Origin: an uncultured Ignavibacteria bacterium
GTDB taxonomy: Bacteria > Bacteroidota > Ignavibacteria > Tepidaquicellales > Tepidaquicellaceae
DNA: 43,035 nt
Direction of reading: 5' to 3'
NCBI GenBank assembly: GCA_937872315.1
Contig: CALMST010000191.1
Coordinates: 1 to 43,035 of the forward strand
Both the position numbers and the translations under genes were made by a program. The notes under the pieces were generated by a model. The model saw only the letters and a list, made by a program, of their open reading frames with translations. It searched no databases and was not told the origin of the DNA. Positions 33,338-42,900 of this stretch are shown piece by piece; position 1 is the first letter of the stretch; every line of letters begins with the position of its first letter.

Positions 33338-33904
33338 ATGCATTTTATAAAATCTCTAATATTTATTTTTATTTTTTTTACTATTGGCTCAGATCTGTTT
33401 GCGCAGCAGAAACAGGATAAGTTATCTCTCATAGAAAACAATATTGCTTTTGATAATGTTGAAAATTCATCATTAAACAGTCTTGGATTAATAGCAGTTG
33501 TTTTTCCGGTTAATCCGATCTTTTTGATTGAGAACAAAAAATTTTATGCGGGATTAACAAAGGAGTTTTCACTAAGTCTATATCCTGTCGGCAGATTAGC
33601 GGCTGAGTATTCATTGATATTCAGGAAAACGGATCTGAATCAATTAAGATTTTCTTATAATTATGACATTCCCGTGGTAGCAAGTGATTTTGCTGTAATA
33701 TTTCTGTCTTTGGGCGGTGGATATTTTACGGATTTTAAGAAGTATGGATATTTTCCACAGACTTCAGCTAATTTTCTTTTACCAGCAACAGATGATATAG
33801 CAGTTAATGCTTATTTCAAAGTAAGAAATGTTTTTGTTAATGAAGATGAAGGTTCGGATGTATTTGATGTGTCTCTTGGATTCGGAACCATATTCAGTTT
33901 ATAA
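33338..33904 (+). CDS. Small outer-membrane beta-barrel-like protein
   Basis: The 188-residue protein has a signal peptide ending in DLFAQ (about residue 22) and then alternating hydrophobic/polar strands (KFYAGLTKEFSLSLYPV, RLAAEYSLIF, QLRFSYNYDI, AVIFLSLGGGYF, ISAYFKV-like and SLGFGTIFSL at the end). The strand pattern and aromatic-rich ends suggest an eight-strand barrel, but I recognise no family. It follows the T9SS protein by 18 bp and may be cotranscribed. It converges on pgl 34 bp later with no clear terminator between. Confidence 0.6.
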   Translation: MHFIKSLIFIFIFFTIGSDLFAQQKQDKLSLIENNIAFDNVENSSLNSLGLIAVVFPVNPIFLIENKKFYAGLTKEFSLSLYPVGRLAAEYSLIFRKTDLNQLRFSYNYDIPVVASDFAVIFLSLGGGYFTDFKKYGYFPQTSANFLLPATDDIAVNAYFKVRNVFVNEDEGSDVFDVSLGFGTIFSL

Positions 33905-33938
33905 TAAAAAAGTTTACATTCTATGTGACAGACATATT

Positions 33939-34685
33939 TCATTTCTGGTCTGAGCTTAATAAGCAGGCAGCATCTTTGTCAAGATACCATTTTAACGGAC
34001 CTTCAACTTCAGTAATATGTGATGCCGGATATTTTAGATAATCATTATCCTTATCAAGTATTTCTTTTAATATTTTTGCTTTATTCATCCCGGTTACAAT
34101 GAAATATTTTCTGTCAGCATTATTTATTATTTTGCCGGTCAATGTAATTCTCTTTTGTCCGGTATACGGATTCATGGCAACTTCACAATAATTATCTGAA
34201 TTCAGTAAATACATCTGATCAGGAAATATTGAAGCTGTATGACCATCATCTCCCATACCGAGTAGTATTATGTCAAACTGAGGTAAATTGTTATTCAGTC
34301 TTAAATTATTTCTCAAAACCCCCGCATACCTTTCTGCCTCTTTAAAAGGTATGTTTTCTCCATCTATATGATGTATGTTTTTTTCAGGGATATTAATAAC
34401 GCTTAATAAAAATTTATGCGTCATGCCAAAATTGCTTTCTTCACTCTCAGGCGGTACACATCTCTCATCAACCCAGAAAATACTTACTCTTGACCAGTCT
34501 ATTTTATGTTTATAATTATTTCCAAGTGTCTGAAATAATATCATAGGTGTATTTCCGCCGGATATTGCAATGCTGACTTTATTTTTGTTTAATATTACAA
34601 CGTCAATTATTTTTTTTAACTCCGAAGCCATTGACTCTGCAAGATCTGAAGGTGTATCAAAAATTTTCACTGATGCTGTGATCAT
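33939..34685 (-). CDS. pgl: 6-phosphogluconolactonase
   Basis: Pgl hydrolyses 6-phosphogluconolactone in the oxidative pentose phosphate pathway. The 248-residue protein is of the DevB/SOL type: SGGNTPMILF near residue 43, WSRVSIFWVDERCVPPESEESNFG, and ILLGMGDDGHTASIFP carrying the catalytic His. It is last in the operon pgi-gnd-zwf-pgl, 34 bp after zwf, which makes the assignment secure. The ATG has an AT-rich leader with no Shine-Dalgarno. Confidence 0.95.
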   Translation of the reverse strand: MITASVKIFDTPSDLAESMASELKKIIDVVILNKNKVSIAISGGNTPMILFQTLGNNYKHKIDWSRVSIFWVDERCVPPESEESNFGMTHKFLLSVINIPEKNIHHIDGENIPFKEAERYAGVLRNNLRLNNNLPQFDIILLGMGDDGHTASIFPDQMYLLNSDNYCEVAMNPYTGQKRITLTGKIINNADRKYFIVTGMNKAKILKEILDKDNDYLKYPASHITEVEGPLKWYLDKDAACLLSSDQK

Positions 34686-34719
34686 TTATAAATTTATAAT
34701 TTAAAAAATCAAAAATCGT

Positions 34720-36303
34720 CTAAAGTTCACAATAATTTCCATCATCGGATAGATTCTTACAAGGGTATCTCCATTTAAAATCCCTCCCTGCTATCAGATC
34801 ATCTGCGCAATCGGGTCCCCATGAGCCGCCCGGATATCCATATACTTTAATATCGGGATATTTTTTCCAGGCATTTAATATCGGCTGTATGAATCTCCAG
34901 CAGGCTTCTACTGCATCTTCCCTGATGAATAGTGTTGAATCACCCAGCATGCAGTCAACAAGAAGTTTACCGTATGCATCAGGTAATGGTGCGTTTGAAA
35001 GGTCTGAATAATGGAAATCCATGTTGACGTTTTTTACTTTGAATTCTGTACCCGGAACTTTCATAGCAAATTTGACAAGTATTCCTTCATCAGGCTGAAT
35101 ACGTATGACAAGCATGTTATAGGATTCCGCAATATCATGCCTGCTCTTGAAAAGTCTGTATGGTGTCGGTTTAAAGTGAATTACTATCTCCGTAACTCTC
35201 GTCGGCAGTTTCTTTCCGGTACGAATATAAAACGGAACGCCGCCCCACCTCCAGTTATCTATAAAAAACTTCATTGCTATGAATGTTTCCGTCCGGGATT
35301 GTTTATTTACATCTTTTTCTTCCCTGTATCCTTCTGACGCATTTCCCCTGATCTTTGATGAAGTATATTGACCTCGTAAAACAGTTTTTTCAACTTCTTC
35401 AATATTTATTGGACGGAGAGCCTGAAATACCTTTAATGATTCATCCCTGATCGATTTTGAATCAAATGATGAAGGTGGTTCCATTGCAGTATAACCGACA
35501 AGCTGAAGCAGATGATTCTGTACCATGTCCCTTAATGCGCCTGCATTGTCATAATAGCCGCCGCGGTTTTCAATTCCGATACTCTCGGCTGAAGTTACTT
35601 CTACATATTCCACATAATTCCTGTTCCATATAGGTTCAAATATCCCGTTTGCAAATCTTGTTACCAGAATATTCTGCACGGATTCTTTTCCGAGATAATG
35701 ATCTATTCTGTATATCTGATCTTCAGTAAAATATTGTCTGATCTTTTTATTTAATTTTAATGCAGATTCAAGATCGTGCCCAAAAGGTTTCTCTAGTATT
35801 ATTCTCGTCCATGATCTTTTGCTTTCATTTACATTTAATCCGCATAATGCAAGATTTTTAAGAATGGGGGAAAGTGAGTCAGGAGGCACTGCAAGGTAAA
35901 ACAAACGGTTGCCCTTTATATTCTTTTCCTTTTCAAAGGATTCCAGCTTATCACAAAGCCTGGCATATGAATCGGGATCATCATAATTTTCCGACATGTA
36001 ATATATGTTTTTTTCAAATTTATCCCATAATTCCTGATTGAAATTTTCTTCATTTGTGAATTCTATAACCGATCTTTTCATAGAATCCCTGAAACTCTCA
36101 TCATCAAGATCCTTTCTCGAAAACCCGAGTACAGTAAAGTTTTCCGGTAACATTTTTTCACTGAAAACTTTATAAAGATCCGGGATAAGCATTCTTCTTG
36201 TAAGATCTCCGCTGGCTCCGAATATTACCATTACACATGCTTCCGGAACTTTTACTTTTTCTGTAATCCCTTCTAACCGGTCTTTATCTTCTTCTGTTGT
36301 CAT
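34720..36303 (-). CDS. zwf: Glucose-6-phosphate 1-dehydrogenase
   Basis: Zwf oxidises glucose-6-phosphate to 6-phosphogluconolactone with NADP (sometimes NAD). The 527-residue protein has the Rossmann motif VIFGASGDLTRRML near residue 27, the substrate-binding RIDHYLGKESVQN with the catalytic His region, and IRTGKKLPTRVTEI. It is slightly longer than the usual 490-510, mostly from N-terminal extension and small loops. The operon partners pgl (34 bp after) and gnd (63 bp before) support a complete oxidative branch. Confidence 0.97.
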   Translation of the reverse strand: MTTEEDKDRLEGITEKVKVPEACVMVIFGASGDLTRRMLIPDLYKVFSEKMLPENFTVLGFSRKDLDDESFRDSMKRSVIEFTNEENFNQELWDKFEKNIYYMSENYDDPDSYARLCDKLESFEKEKNIKGNRLFYLAVPPDSLSPILKNLALCGLNVNESKRSWTRIILEKPFGHDLESALKLNKKIRQYFTEDQIYRIDHYLGKESVQNILVTRFANGIFEPIWNRNYVEYVEVTSAESIGIENRGGYYDNAGALRDMVQNHLLQLVGYTAMEPPSSFDSKSIRDESLKVFQALRPINIEEVEKTVLRGQYTSSKIRGNASEGYREEKDVNKQSRTETFIAMKFFIDNWRWGGVPFYIRTGKKLPTRVTEIVIHFKPTPYRLFKSRHDIAESYNMLVIRIQPDEGILVKFAMKVPGTEFKVKNVNMDFHYSDLSNAPLPDAYGKLLVDCMLGDSTLFIREDAVEACWRFIQPILNAWKKYPDIKVYGYPGGSWGPDCADDLIAGRDFKWRYPCKNLSDDGNYCEL

Positions 36304-36366
36304 TAACTGTATAAGTAAATTTGATTTCTGTCTAATATTTTTAAATTGATCTCAACTTTTGGATTT

Positions 36367-37266
36367 CTATTCCTTCTTATGTATATTATGTCCTCCAAAT
36401 TCATTCCTCAGTGCTGCAAGTATCTTAGCTCCGTATGATTCAGCCTGTCTTGATCTGAATCTCATGAATAATGATTCTGTGATGACGGGAAGTGGTATGC
36501 TTTTTTCAATACCATCAAGTACCGTCCATCTTCCTTCACCCGAATCTTCCACATAATCTTTTATCTCTTTAAGGTCTTTATCATCTTTCAATGCATCGGT
36601 AAGAAGTTCAAGAAGCCATGATCTCACTACACTTCCTTTTCCCCAGAGACTTGCAACGCCTTCAAGATCAATATTGTAATCAGAAGCATGCATAAGTTCA
36701 AATCCTTCCGCATATGCCTGCATCATTCCGTATTCAATTCCATTATGAACCATTTTAACGTAATGCCCGGAACCGCTAGCGCCTATATATTTATATCCGT
36801 CGGCCGGCGCTAAAGATTTGAATATTGGTTCGCAATGTTCAAATATTTTTTTCTCTCCGCCTATCATTACGCAGTATCCTATCTGAAGTCCCCAGATACC
36901 GCCGCTTGTTCCGACATCAAGATAATTTATATCCATACTTTTTAATTCATTGAACCTTCTCACAGAATCTTTATAATAAGAATTTCCGCCGTCTATAAGT
37001 ATGTCTCCTTTGGAAAGTAAAGGAACGAGAGATTCTATCATTTTTGTGACAACTTCTCCCGAAGGGATCATCATCCATACAAGTTTCGGACCTGTAAGTT
37101 TCTCTATAAGCTCCTCAGGTGAATATGAACCGATCGCTCCTTTCTTTTCCATCTCTTTAATCTTATCATGAGTTCGGTTATATACTATAACTTCATGCCC
37201 GTCTTTTAAAAGACGCTCAACCATGAAAGCTCCCATTTTCCCTAAACCAATAAATCCTATTTGCAT
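36367..37266 (-). CDS. gnd: 6-phosphogluconate dehydrogenase, short (decarboxylating) type
   Basis: Gnd oxidatively decarboxylates 6-phosphogluconate to ribulose-5-phosphate. This is the short, about 300-residue form (like B. subtilis YqeC) rather than the 470-residue type. Residues 4-12 (GFIGLGKMG) bind the dinucleotide; DILIDGGNSYYKD and LDVGTSGGIWGLQIGYCVMIGG are substrate motifs, and HYVKMVHNGIEYGMMQ holds the catalytic Lys. The NRT following strand 2 (VYNRTHDKI) suggests NADP acceptance, but I cannot be sure of the cofactor. GGAG is present upstream of the ATG. It is 119 bp after pgi. Confidence 0.95.
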   Translation of the reverse strand: MQIGFIGLGKMGAFMVERLLKDGHEVIVYNRTHDKIKEMEKKGAIGSYSPEELIEKLTGPKLVWMMIPSGEVVTKMIESLVPLLSKGDILIDGGNSYYKDSVRRFNELKSMDINYLDVGTSGGIWGLQIGYCVMIGGEKKIFEHCEPIFKSLAPADGYKYIGASGSGHYVKMVHNGIEYGMMQAYAEGFELMHASDYNIDLEGVASLWGKGSVVRSWLLELLTDALKDDKDLKEIKDYVEDSGEGRWTVLDGIEKSIPLPVITESLFMRFRSRQAESYGAKILAALRNEFGGHNIHKKE

Positions 37267-37360
37267 TTTTTACTCCTTATTAAATAATTTTTTAAATTAA
37301 AATCTTAAACAAACATTATTCTTTTCTGAATATCTTTGTTAAAGCTGTATTATTGTATTT

Positions 37361-37379
37361 ATCCGGATTTATTCCGGAT
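37361..37379. other. Small hairpin between pgi and gnd
   Basis: ATCCGGA-TTTAT-TCCGGAT forms a perfect 7-bp stem with a 5-nt loop, 7 nt after the pgi stop. In the direction of transcription it is followed by AAATACAATAATACAG, not a T-run, so it is more likely an mRNA processing or stability element than a terminator. Confidence 0.35.
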
Positions 37380-37385
37380 CGTAGT

Positions 37386-39119
37386 TTATAAGGTTTTCTT
37401 TAAAATTTTAAAAAGCTCTTTTAATCCTTTCTCAATATCTTTACCCAGATCTATTTTTATCACCCGACGGTTATGTTTTATAAGTGACTGATAATCTCCT
37501 ATTGCCTGAGATTGCTTCAGTATTCCAAAGGTATAAGGTCTGTCAGGTATATCAATATCTCTTGTATCTTCAGCGACTATCTGAACAAATACACCGTTAT
37601 CAGCTCCGCCTTTATGAAGCTGCCCTGTAGAATGCAGGAATCTCGGACCGTAACCAACTGTAGTTGCTATTTCCTTTCTGCTTCTAAACAGCTCCCTTAT
37701 CTTTTGAAGATACTTCTCGTTAATTTTATCCTTCTGTATGTATGCCATGATAGCGGCGTAATCTCCCTTTTTTATCTGTTCAAAAAAGTATGCCAGGTAT
37801 TTTTCAATATCCCAGTTTGATAATCTATCATCCCCGGAAAGTTTTTTTTGATTAAGTTCTTCATCAAGATATATCTTAATTCCATCTTGATCAGCTGATG
37901 GTGTTTGTACAGGCAGTTTCCCATTTTCCTTATAATATTCAAGAACTTTACCCGTATTGTCTTTACTTTCTTTTACATTGGGTTCATCAAAAGGATTAAT
38001 ACCAAGTACTGCTCCCATTACTGCTGTGGCAAATTCCCATAAATAAAACTGTCCTCCAATATCATAAAGATCTTTTAGCCTTATATTGATTAAGTTTATT
38101 TTATCCCCTGTAAGTTCTTCAAAAATTTTCTTTTCATCTTTGTTTTCTTTTCCTAATATAAATCTTACAAATACCCTGTCTTTTTTATAGGATGATCTTT
38201 TTCCTATACCTTCCCCTTCAACAGGAAGAATTCCCATTCCTTCTTTTCCTGTACTTTCGGCAATGAGCTGCTCTGCCCAGTATCCGAATGATCTCAATTC
38301 ATACGGAAGAAAAAATGTTAATTTATCTTTTCCTTCAAGCGCAAGTTCTCCTGCTATGGTTCCAAGCATTATTCCCGGATTCATTTTTGTACTGACTCGC
38401 ATGCATCTTTCCATCATTATTCCGGCATTATTCAGTAACAATTTGATATCAACTCCGGTAAGAGATGCCGGTACAAGACCGAAATAAGATAACGCAGAAT
38501 ATCTCCCTCCGATATCAGCAGGATTAATAAAAACTTTTCTGAATTTTTTTTCACCGGCTAATGATTCCAGAAAGGTGCCCGGATCCGTTACAGCTGCAAA
38601 TTGCTTACCGGCTTCTTCACCTTTTATCTTTTTTATTTTTTCAAAAAAATATCTGAAGAAAGAATCCACTTCTATTGTTGTACCCGATTTACTGGATACT
38701 ATAAAAATTGTTTTTTCAATTTCAATAGAATCTTCAATGTCAAGAATAGTCAAAGGATCCGTTGTATCAAGTATGTGTAAATTCAGATATCCTTCCCTGA
38801 TGCCGAATGTATCCCTGCATACTTCAGGGCACATACTGCTTCCTCCCATTCCCATCACAACAGCATGCGTAAATCCGTTTTCCCTCAGATCATCAGTAAA
38901 AGCATTGATCTCGTCACAGTTGCTGATCATTTCTGTAGGAAGTGACATCCAGCCCAGTCTGTTCTTAATGAGCTCATCATAATTCTCGCCTTTTTTCCAT
39001 ATAGTCGTATCCTTTTCCCATATTCTTTTTATAACATCCCTTTTCTCAAATTTTTTTAATGTCTTGCTGATCCCGGATCTGTTTTTTCCAAGTTTGAATT
39101 CTTTTTTATCGGGTTTCAT
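37386..39119 (-). CDS. pgi: Glucose-6-phosphate isomerase of the transaldolase-fusion type
   Basis: Pgi interconverts glucose-6-P and fructose-6-P. The 577-residue protein shows the SIS fold: MGMGGSSMCPEV near residue 90, IFIVSSKSGTTIEVDSFFRYF, and WEFATAVMGAVLGINPFDEPNVKESKDNT, with FLHSTGQLHKGGADNGVFVQI near the C-terminus. These last motifs are diagnostic of the Pgi half of bifunctional transaldolase-Pgi enzymes; the N-terminal transaldolase domain is absent and no tal gene is in the window. It is first in the operon with gnd, zwf and pgl, and its ATG has no visible Shine-Dalgarno. It probably feeds fructose-6-P back into the pentose phosphate route. Confidence 0.92.
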   Translation of the reverse strand: MKPDKKEFKLGKNRSGISKTLKKFEKRDVIKRIWEKDTTIWKKGENYDELIKNRLGWMSLPTEMISNCDEINAFTDDLRENGFTHAVVMGMGGSSMCPEVCRDTFGIREGYLNLHILDTTDPLTILDIEDSIEIEKTIFIVSSKSGTTIEVDSFFRYFFEKIKKIKGEEAGKQFAAVTDPGTFLESLAGEKKFRKVFINPADIGGRYSALSYFGLVPASLTGVDIKLLLNNAGIMMERCMRVSTKMNPGIMLGTIAGELALEGKDKLTFFLPYELRSFGYWAEQLIAESTGKEGMGILPVEGEGIGKRSSYKKDRVFVRFILGKENKDEKKIFEELTGDKINLINIRLKDLYDIGGQFYLWEFATAVMGAVLGINPFDEPNVKESKDNTGKVLEYYKENGKLPVQTPSADQDGIKIYLDEELNQKKLSGDDRLSNWDIEKYLAYFFEQIKKGDYAAIMAYIQKDKINEKYLQKIRELFRSRKEIATTVGYGPRFLHSTGQLHKGGADNGVFVQIVAEDTRDIDIPDRPYTFGILKQSQAIGDYQSLIKHNRRVIKIDLGKDIEKGLKELFKILKKTL

Positions 39120-39359
39120 ATTTTATGATTTTATTAATGATTTTTATTATGATGCAGTAAAAAAATAGTTGTACTTTTACGCATAAAATTGTTGTTACAG
39201 AAAAATTAAATTCAGAAAATTTTTTTCGGATTAAAATATTTTTTCGGTATAAATAAAATATGTATTCAAACTAAAAAAATTTTTTTTCAAAAACTATGTG
39301 ATTGCAGATTTTGATAAACCAATTTTTTTTCACAAATAACCGGATCATTAAGTTAATCT

Positions 39360-39371
39360 ATTGTATACAAT
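39360..39371. promoter_or_regulatory. Operator-like palindrome
   Basis: ATTGTATACAAT is a perfect 12-nt palindrome between divergent pgi and beta-helix genes, about 240 bp from the pgi start. TTGTATACAA resembles sites bound by GntR-family repressors, but no regulator gene is nearby, and AT-rich DNA yields such palindromes by chance. Confidence 0.25.
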
Positions 39372-39802
39372 CATAAAAAATAAAAATTTACACGGAACTG
39401 ATTTTTTGTTAAATGTAAATTGTATAATTAAAATTTAATTTTTATATTAATCCACTAAAAAATTTAAAGAGTAAGCAAGTATGAAATCCCTGATCATTCC
39501 AATAATCAAATTTCCGGAATTTCCATCCTGCATGATAAATAGATCCTTTTATAAATAAGGATTTTCATAAATGATTTATCCTGGACAGATAATGTTTGCT
39601 CTTTCGTTTTTAAAATTCTCTCAGTGGAATTTTAATGTTAAATAATTAAAGGAGGCAATCACAGTAACTGCACATAACTCAGCTGCCTTTGTCTTTCTTG
39701 TTTTTTTACCGGTTTGAAATAATCATGTTCATAATTTACTGGTAATTTCATATTCGGTATATGAATGTTTCATTAAAAATCATTTCATAATGTTAACGGG
39801 AT

Positions 39803-39843
39803 TTTGTGCCCATTTATGAAAGAAATGATCTGTATGGGACAAA
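39803..39843 (+). promoter_or_regulatory. Leader hairpin of the beta-helix gene
   Basis: TTTGT(G)CCCAT at 39803-39813 pairs with ATGGGACAAA at 39834-39843, a 10-bp stem with one bulged G and a 20-nt loop. It lies about 150 nt upstream of the ATG. No T-run follows, so a regulatory or stabilising RNA structure is more likely than a terminator. Confidence 0.35.
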
Positions 39844-39916
39844 TAATACCTTATGCTCTTTTTACAATTTAAATATGTATATAAAAAAATAACAGGCTCT
39901 TTGAAATTATAGTAAC

Positions 39917-39946
39917 TCTGAAATTCAGAAAATCTGAAATCAGATT
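39917..39946 (+). promoter_or_regulatory. Tandem mini-hairpins before the beta-helix gene
   Basis: Two adjacent inverted repeats, TCTGAA-A-TTCAGA (39917-39929) and AATCTGA-AA-TCAGATT (39931-39946), share TCTGAAA/TCAGA and lie 50-80 nt upstream of the ATG. They could be paired operator half-sites or RNA stems; loops are too short for good hairpins, so DNA binding sites are as likely. Confidence 0.3.
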
Positions 39947-39995
39947 AACGGTTTTTAATGAGTCAAATTTTTCAATAATTAAACCCGATTAAATT

Positions 39996-42900
39996 ATGAA
40001 AAAATCTAATTACTTTTTTCATTTCTTTACGTTCCTTTCATTTCTCATCTTTTCAGGTAATCTGCTTGCGCAAAGCGATATAGCTCCGCTTGAAAGAAAA
40101 TTGAAAGGTCCGGTTTTAAATACTTCTTCTGAAGTAAGAACACCAGATAATAATTCTGACGCGATCATTATAAATGTCCCGGGCAGTTATTCAACCATAC
40201 AGGCTGCGATCAATGCGGCAAATAACGGGGATATTATTTTAGTGGCTGCGGGAGTTTACAGAGAAAATCTTACTATTAATAAATACATACAACTAAGAGG
40301 ATCAAATTATACCGTGAATCCGAATACAGGTATCAGAGGTCCGGAGACTGTTATTCAGCCGGGTACATCTGATCCCGACCCTAATAGTCTTACTGCTGTT
40401 AATATTCTGTATATAACTCCCGGAGGCAGCGGTTCTGTTATAGACGGATTTACATTTGACGGTGATAATACAACTATTACAAGCGGTGTGGTCATGAACG
40501 GTGCCGATGTAGATGCTGTCGAAGCTATCAGCGCATATGACGGCCTATCCAACACTACGATCAGTAATAATATAATTAAGAATCTGAATTATGCCGGAAT
40601 TGATCTTTACAATTATACTAACGGCGGTGCTTCTACTTATGATAATATTGTTACCAATAATAAATTTGATAATATAATCCCTGCATCTTATGGTATAGGT
40701 GTCCTTATATATAATAATTGTTACACCTCGGTGACATATAATGTAATGACAAGAGTGCGTATCGGCGTTCAGACAGGAAATTATTATAATGCTGATCTCG
40801 GATCAAATCATACTATCAGTCATAATGATATTGAATGTTCAAGACTCGGTATATTCCATAATCTTGCATATTCAAATGCTACTACTTACACATTGGACAG
40901 TAATAACATTACAACTGTTGCCGGCTCTCTAAATAACAATGGTATCCTTGTCTCATCTTTTCAGGGTGCAGCTGCTGTTAATATGAATGATAATAATGTT
41001 TCAGATGCAAGAATCGGATTTAATCTTTGGAACTGTCCGACTACAAGTACTGTAACTGTTAACGGCGGTACTGCATCAAACTGTAATATCGGTGTGTTTG
41101 CAAATAATTTTGACGGATACTCCTCCAATGCAACTACAAGTTCCTATGCAATGACAGGCGTGACTTTATCAGGCTGTGATACTTCCATCTGGATAAGGGA
41201 TAATGATCTGAATACTAACAGTTCTACCGTAACTCTGAACATTAACAATTCATCAAACTTTGTAAACGGTACCGGAATGGGTCTGCTGATCGAAGGAAGC
41301 GATGCTTTTGTATTATTTAACGGAGCAGTGCCGGTAGATTTCAGCGCTTCGCTAAGTAAATATATTCGTCTCGCCACTAACGGATCGAGTGTTCCATCAT
41401 CCTTAATTAATGCGCAGAATGTTTATTTTGGCGGAACAGACGGTTCGTCAATGACAAATGTACAATTGTTCAGCACAGAAGATAAGATCGATCACAGAAT
41501 CGACTGGAGTGACCTTGGATTCGTTTCGGTAAAATCCAATAATAACTTTGTAACCGTAAACAGCTATTACACTCCCAATACAACATCAGCCAGGATCCAG
41601 AGAGGGGTTGATGTAGCCGTTCCCGGAGATACCGTAAATGCCGGTCCGGGAAATTTCACTGAACAGCTCGAGATCAATAAAGCTCTTGTTCTTGACGGAC
41701 AGGGAAGCGGTACAACAAATCTGATCTCACCTGATACTCTATTATTATCATATACGACCTCGGCTGTTAATAAACCTGTTATCTATGTTCACGATGCATC
41801 TGATGTCATTATAAAGAACATGACAATTGACGGAGCAGGAAAAGGTAATCTGAATTACAGGTTCCAGGGTATAGGATACAGGAATGCAGGAGGTACTGTC
41901 AGAGACTGTGAGGTTAAGTCCATCCGTAATACACCCATTAACGGTGCACAGGGCGGTGTTGGAATCTTCGCTCAGGCAGATGACGGAAATCCAAGGACGC
42001 TTGATATAATAAATAATGATATTTTTGACTTCCAGAAAAATGCGACTTCTTTCTCGGGAGCTGATCTTATTGCAAATGTAGACAGTAATTCAGTAACAGG
42101 AGCCGGACCTGTCAGCTTTATTGCTCAGAACGGCATTCAGATCGGATTCGGCGCAGGTGGTTCGGTGACAAACAATACGATCAGTAATATTTCATATGTG
42201 CCTTCAACTGTGGTTTCCTGCGGTGTGCTGCTTTATCAGCCTTCGGGAACGGTGACAACTTCTAAAAATACCCTGACAGCCTGTCAGATGAGTATATATT
42301 ATATTGACGTTGGAGGTGATATATCTGAAAATACTATCAATTCTACTCTGGCAAATACCGGTACTGCATTGTACTGGGGCATAGATGCTGATCCGGGTGA
42401 CAGACCCAGAGTCGATCCCCAGCCTTTTGATGATGAGGATCTTTCATTAAGAAAAAATTCATCCGCAAGAAATAATGCAAACGCGATCACTACTTCTATC
42501 TTCAGAAATGTCCTTACAAGTGACGGAACAAACGGTACTGGCATTGAAATGGATGCTCTCGGTACAGAGACACTTAATGCAACCGCAACTGAAAATAAAG
42601 TGAATGGATGGGATGCAGGGGTAGTATTTTATAAAGATGCAGGGGCTACATTGAACGGAATTGTAAATGATAATGATCTCAGCGGAAATACATATTCGGT
42701 CTATGACCTTACAGGTGTTACTCAAAATGCAACTTGTAACTGGTTTGGAACTACAGATGTCCCGACCATTCTTACAGGTATCTCAGGAGCAGTCCATTTT
42801 ATTCCTTTCGGAACAGACGGTACAGATAATGATCTGGTAGCGCCGGGCTTTCAGCCGGTTCCCGGATCATGTAACGGTGTTGGTCCGGTAAAAAACATTA

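Larger units (their letters stand above)
39120..39995. other. 876-bp divergent, gene-free region with structured leader
   Basis: I find no supportable gene here. It must hold promoters for pgi (leftward) and the beta-helix gene (rightward). The left half is extremely AT-rich, with a duplicated ATTTTTTCGG stretch near 39222 and 39239. The right half has several inverted repeats (39558-39582, 39803-39843, 39917-39929, 39931-39946), suggesting a structured 5' leader. I do not recognise any riboswitch class. A 25-codon ATG frame at 39481-39558 has no support. Confidence 0.6.

Noticed and set aside
37361-37379. Hairpin as the pgi terminator
   Set aside because: No T-run follows on the minus strand and the operon continues into gnd, zwf and pgl, so I list it only as a small hairpin.
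38575-38982. 135-residue plus ORF
   Set aside because: Antisense to pgi, which has diagnostic motifs on the minus strand.
39481-39558. 25-codon ATG frame in the pgi/beta-helix spacer
   Set aside because: No ribosome site or recognisable sequence; chance expectation in an 876-bp spacer.
39657-39715. Possible rho-independent terminator or riboswitch around AAAGGAGGCA...CTGCCTTT followed by a T stretch
   Set aside because: Arms pair for only about five bases, the loop is long and the T stretch is about 12 nt away; no riboswitch core recognised.
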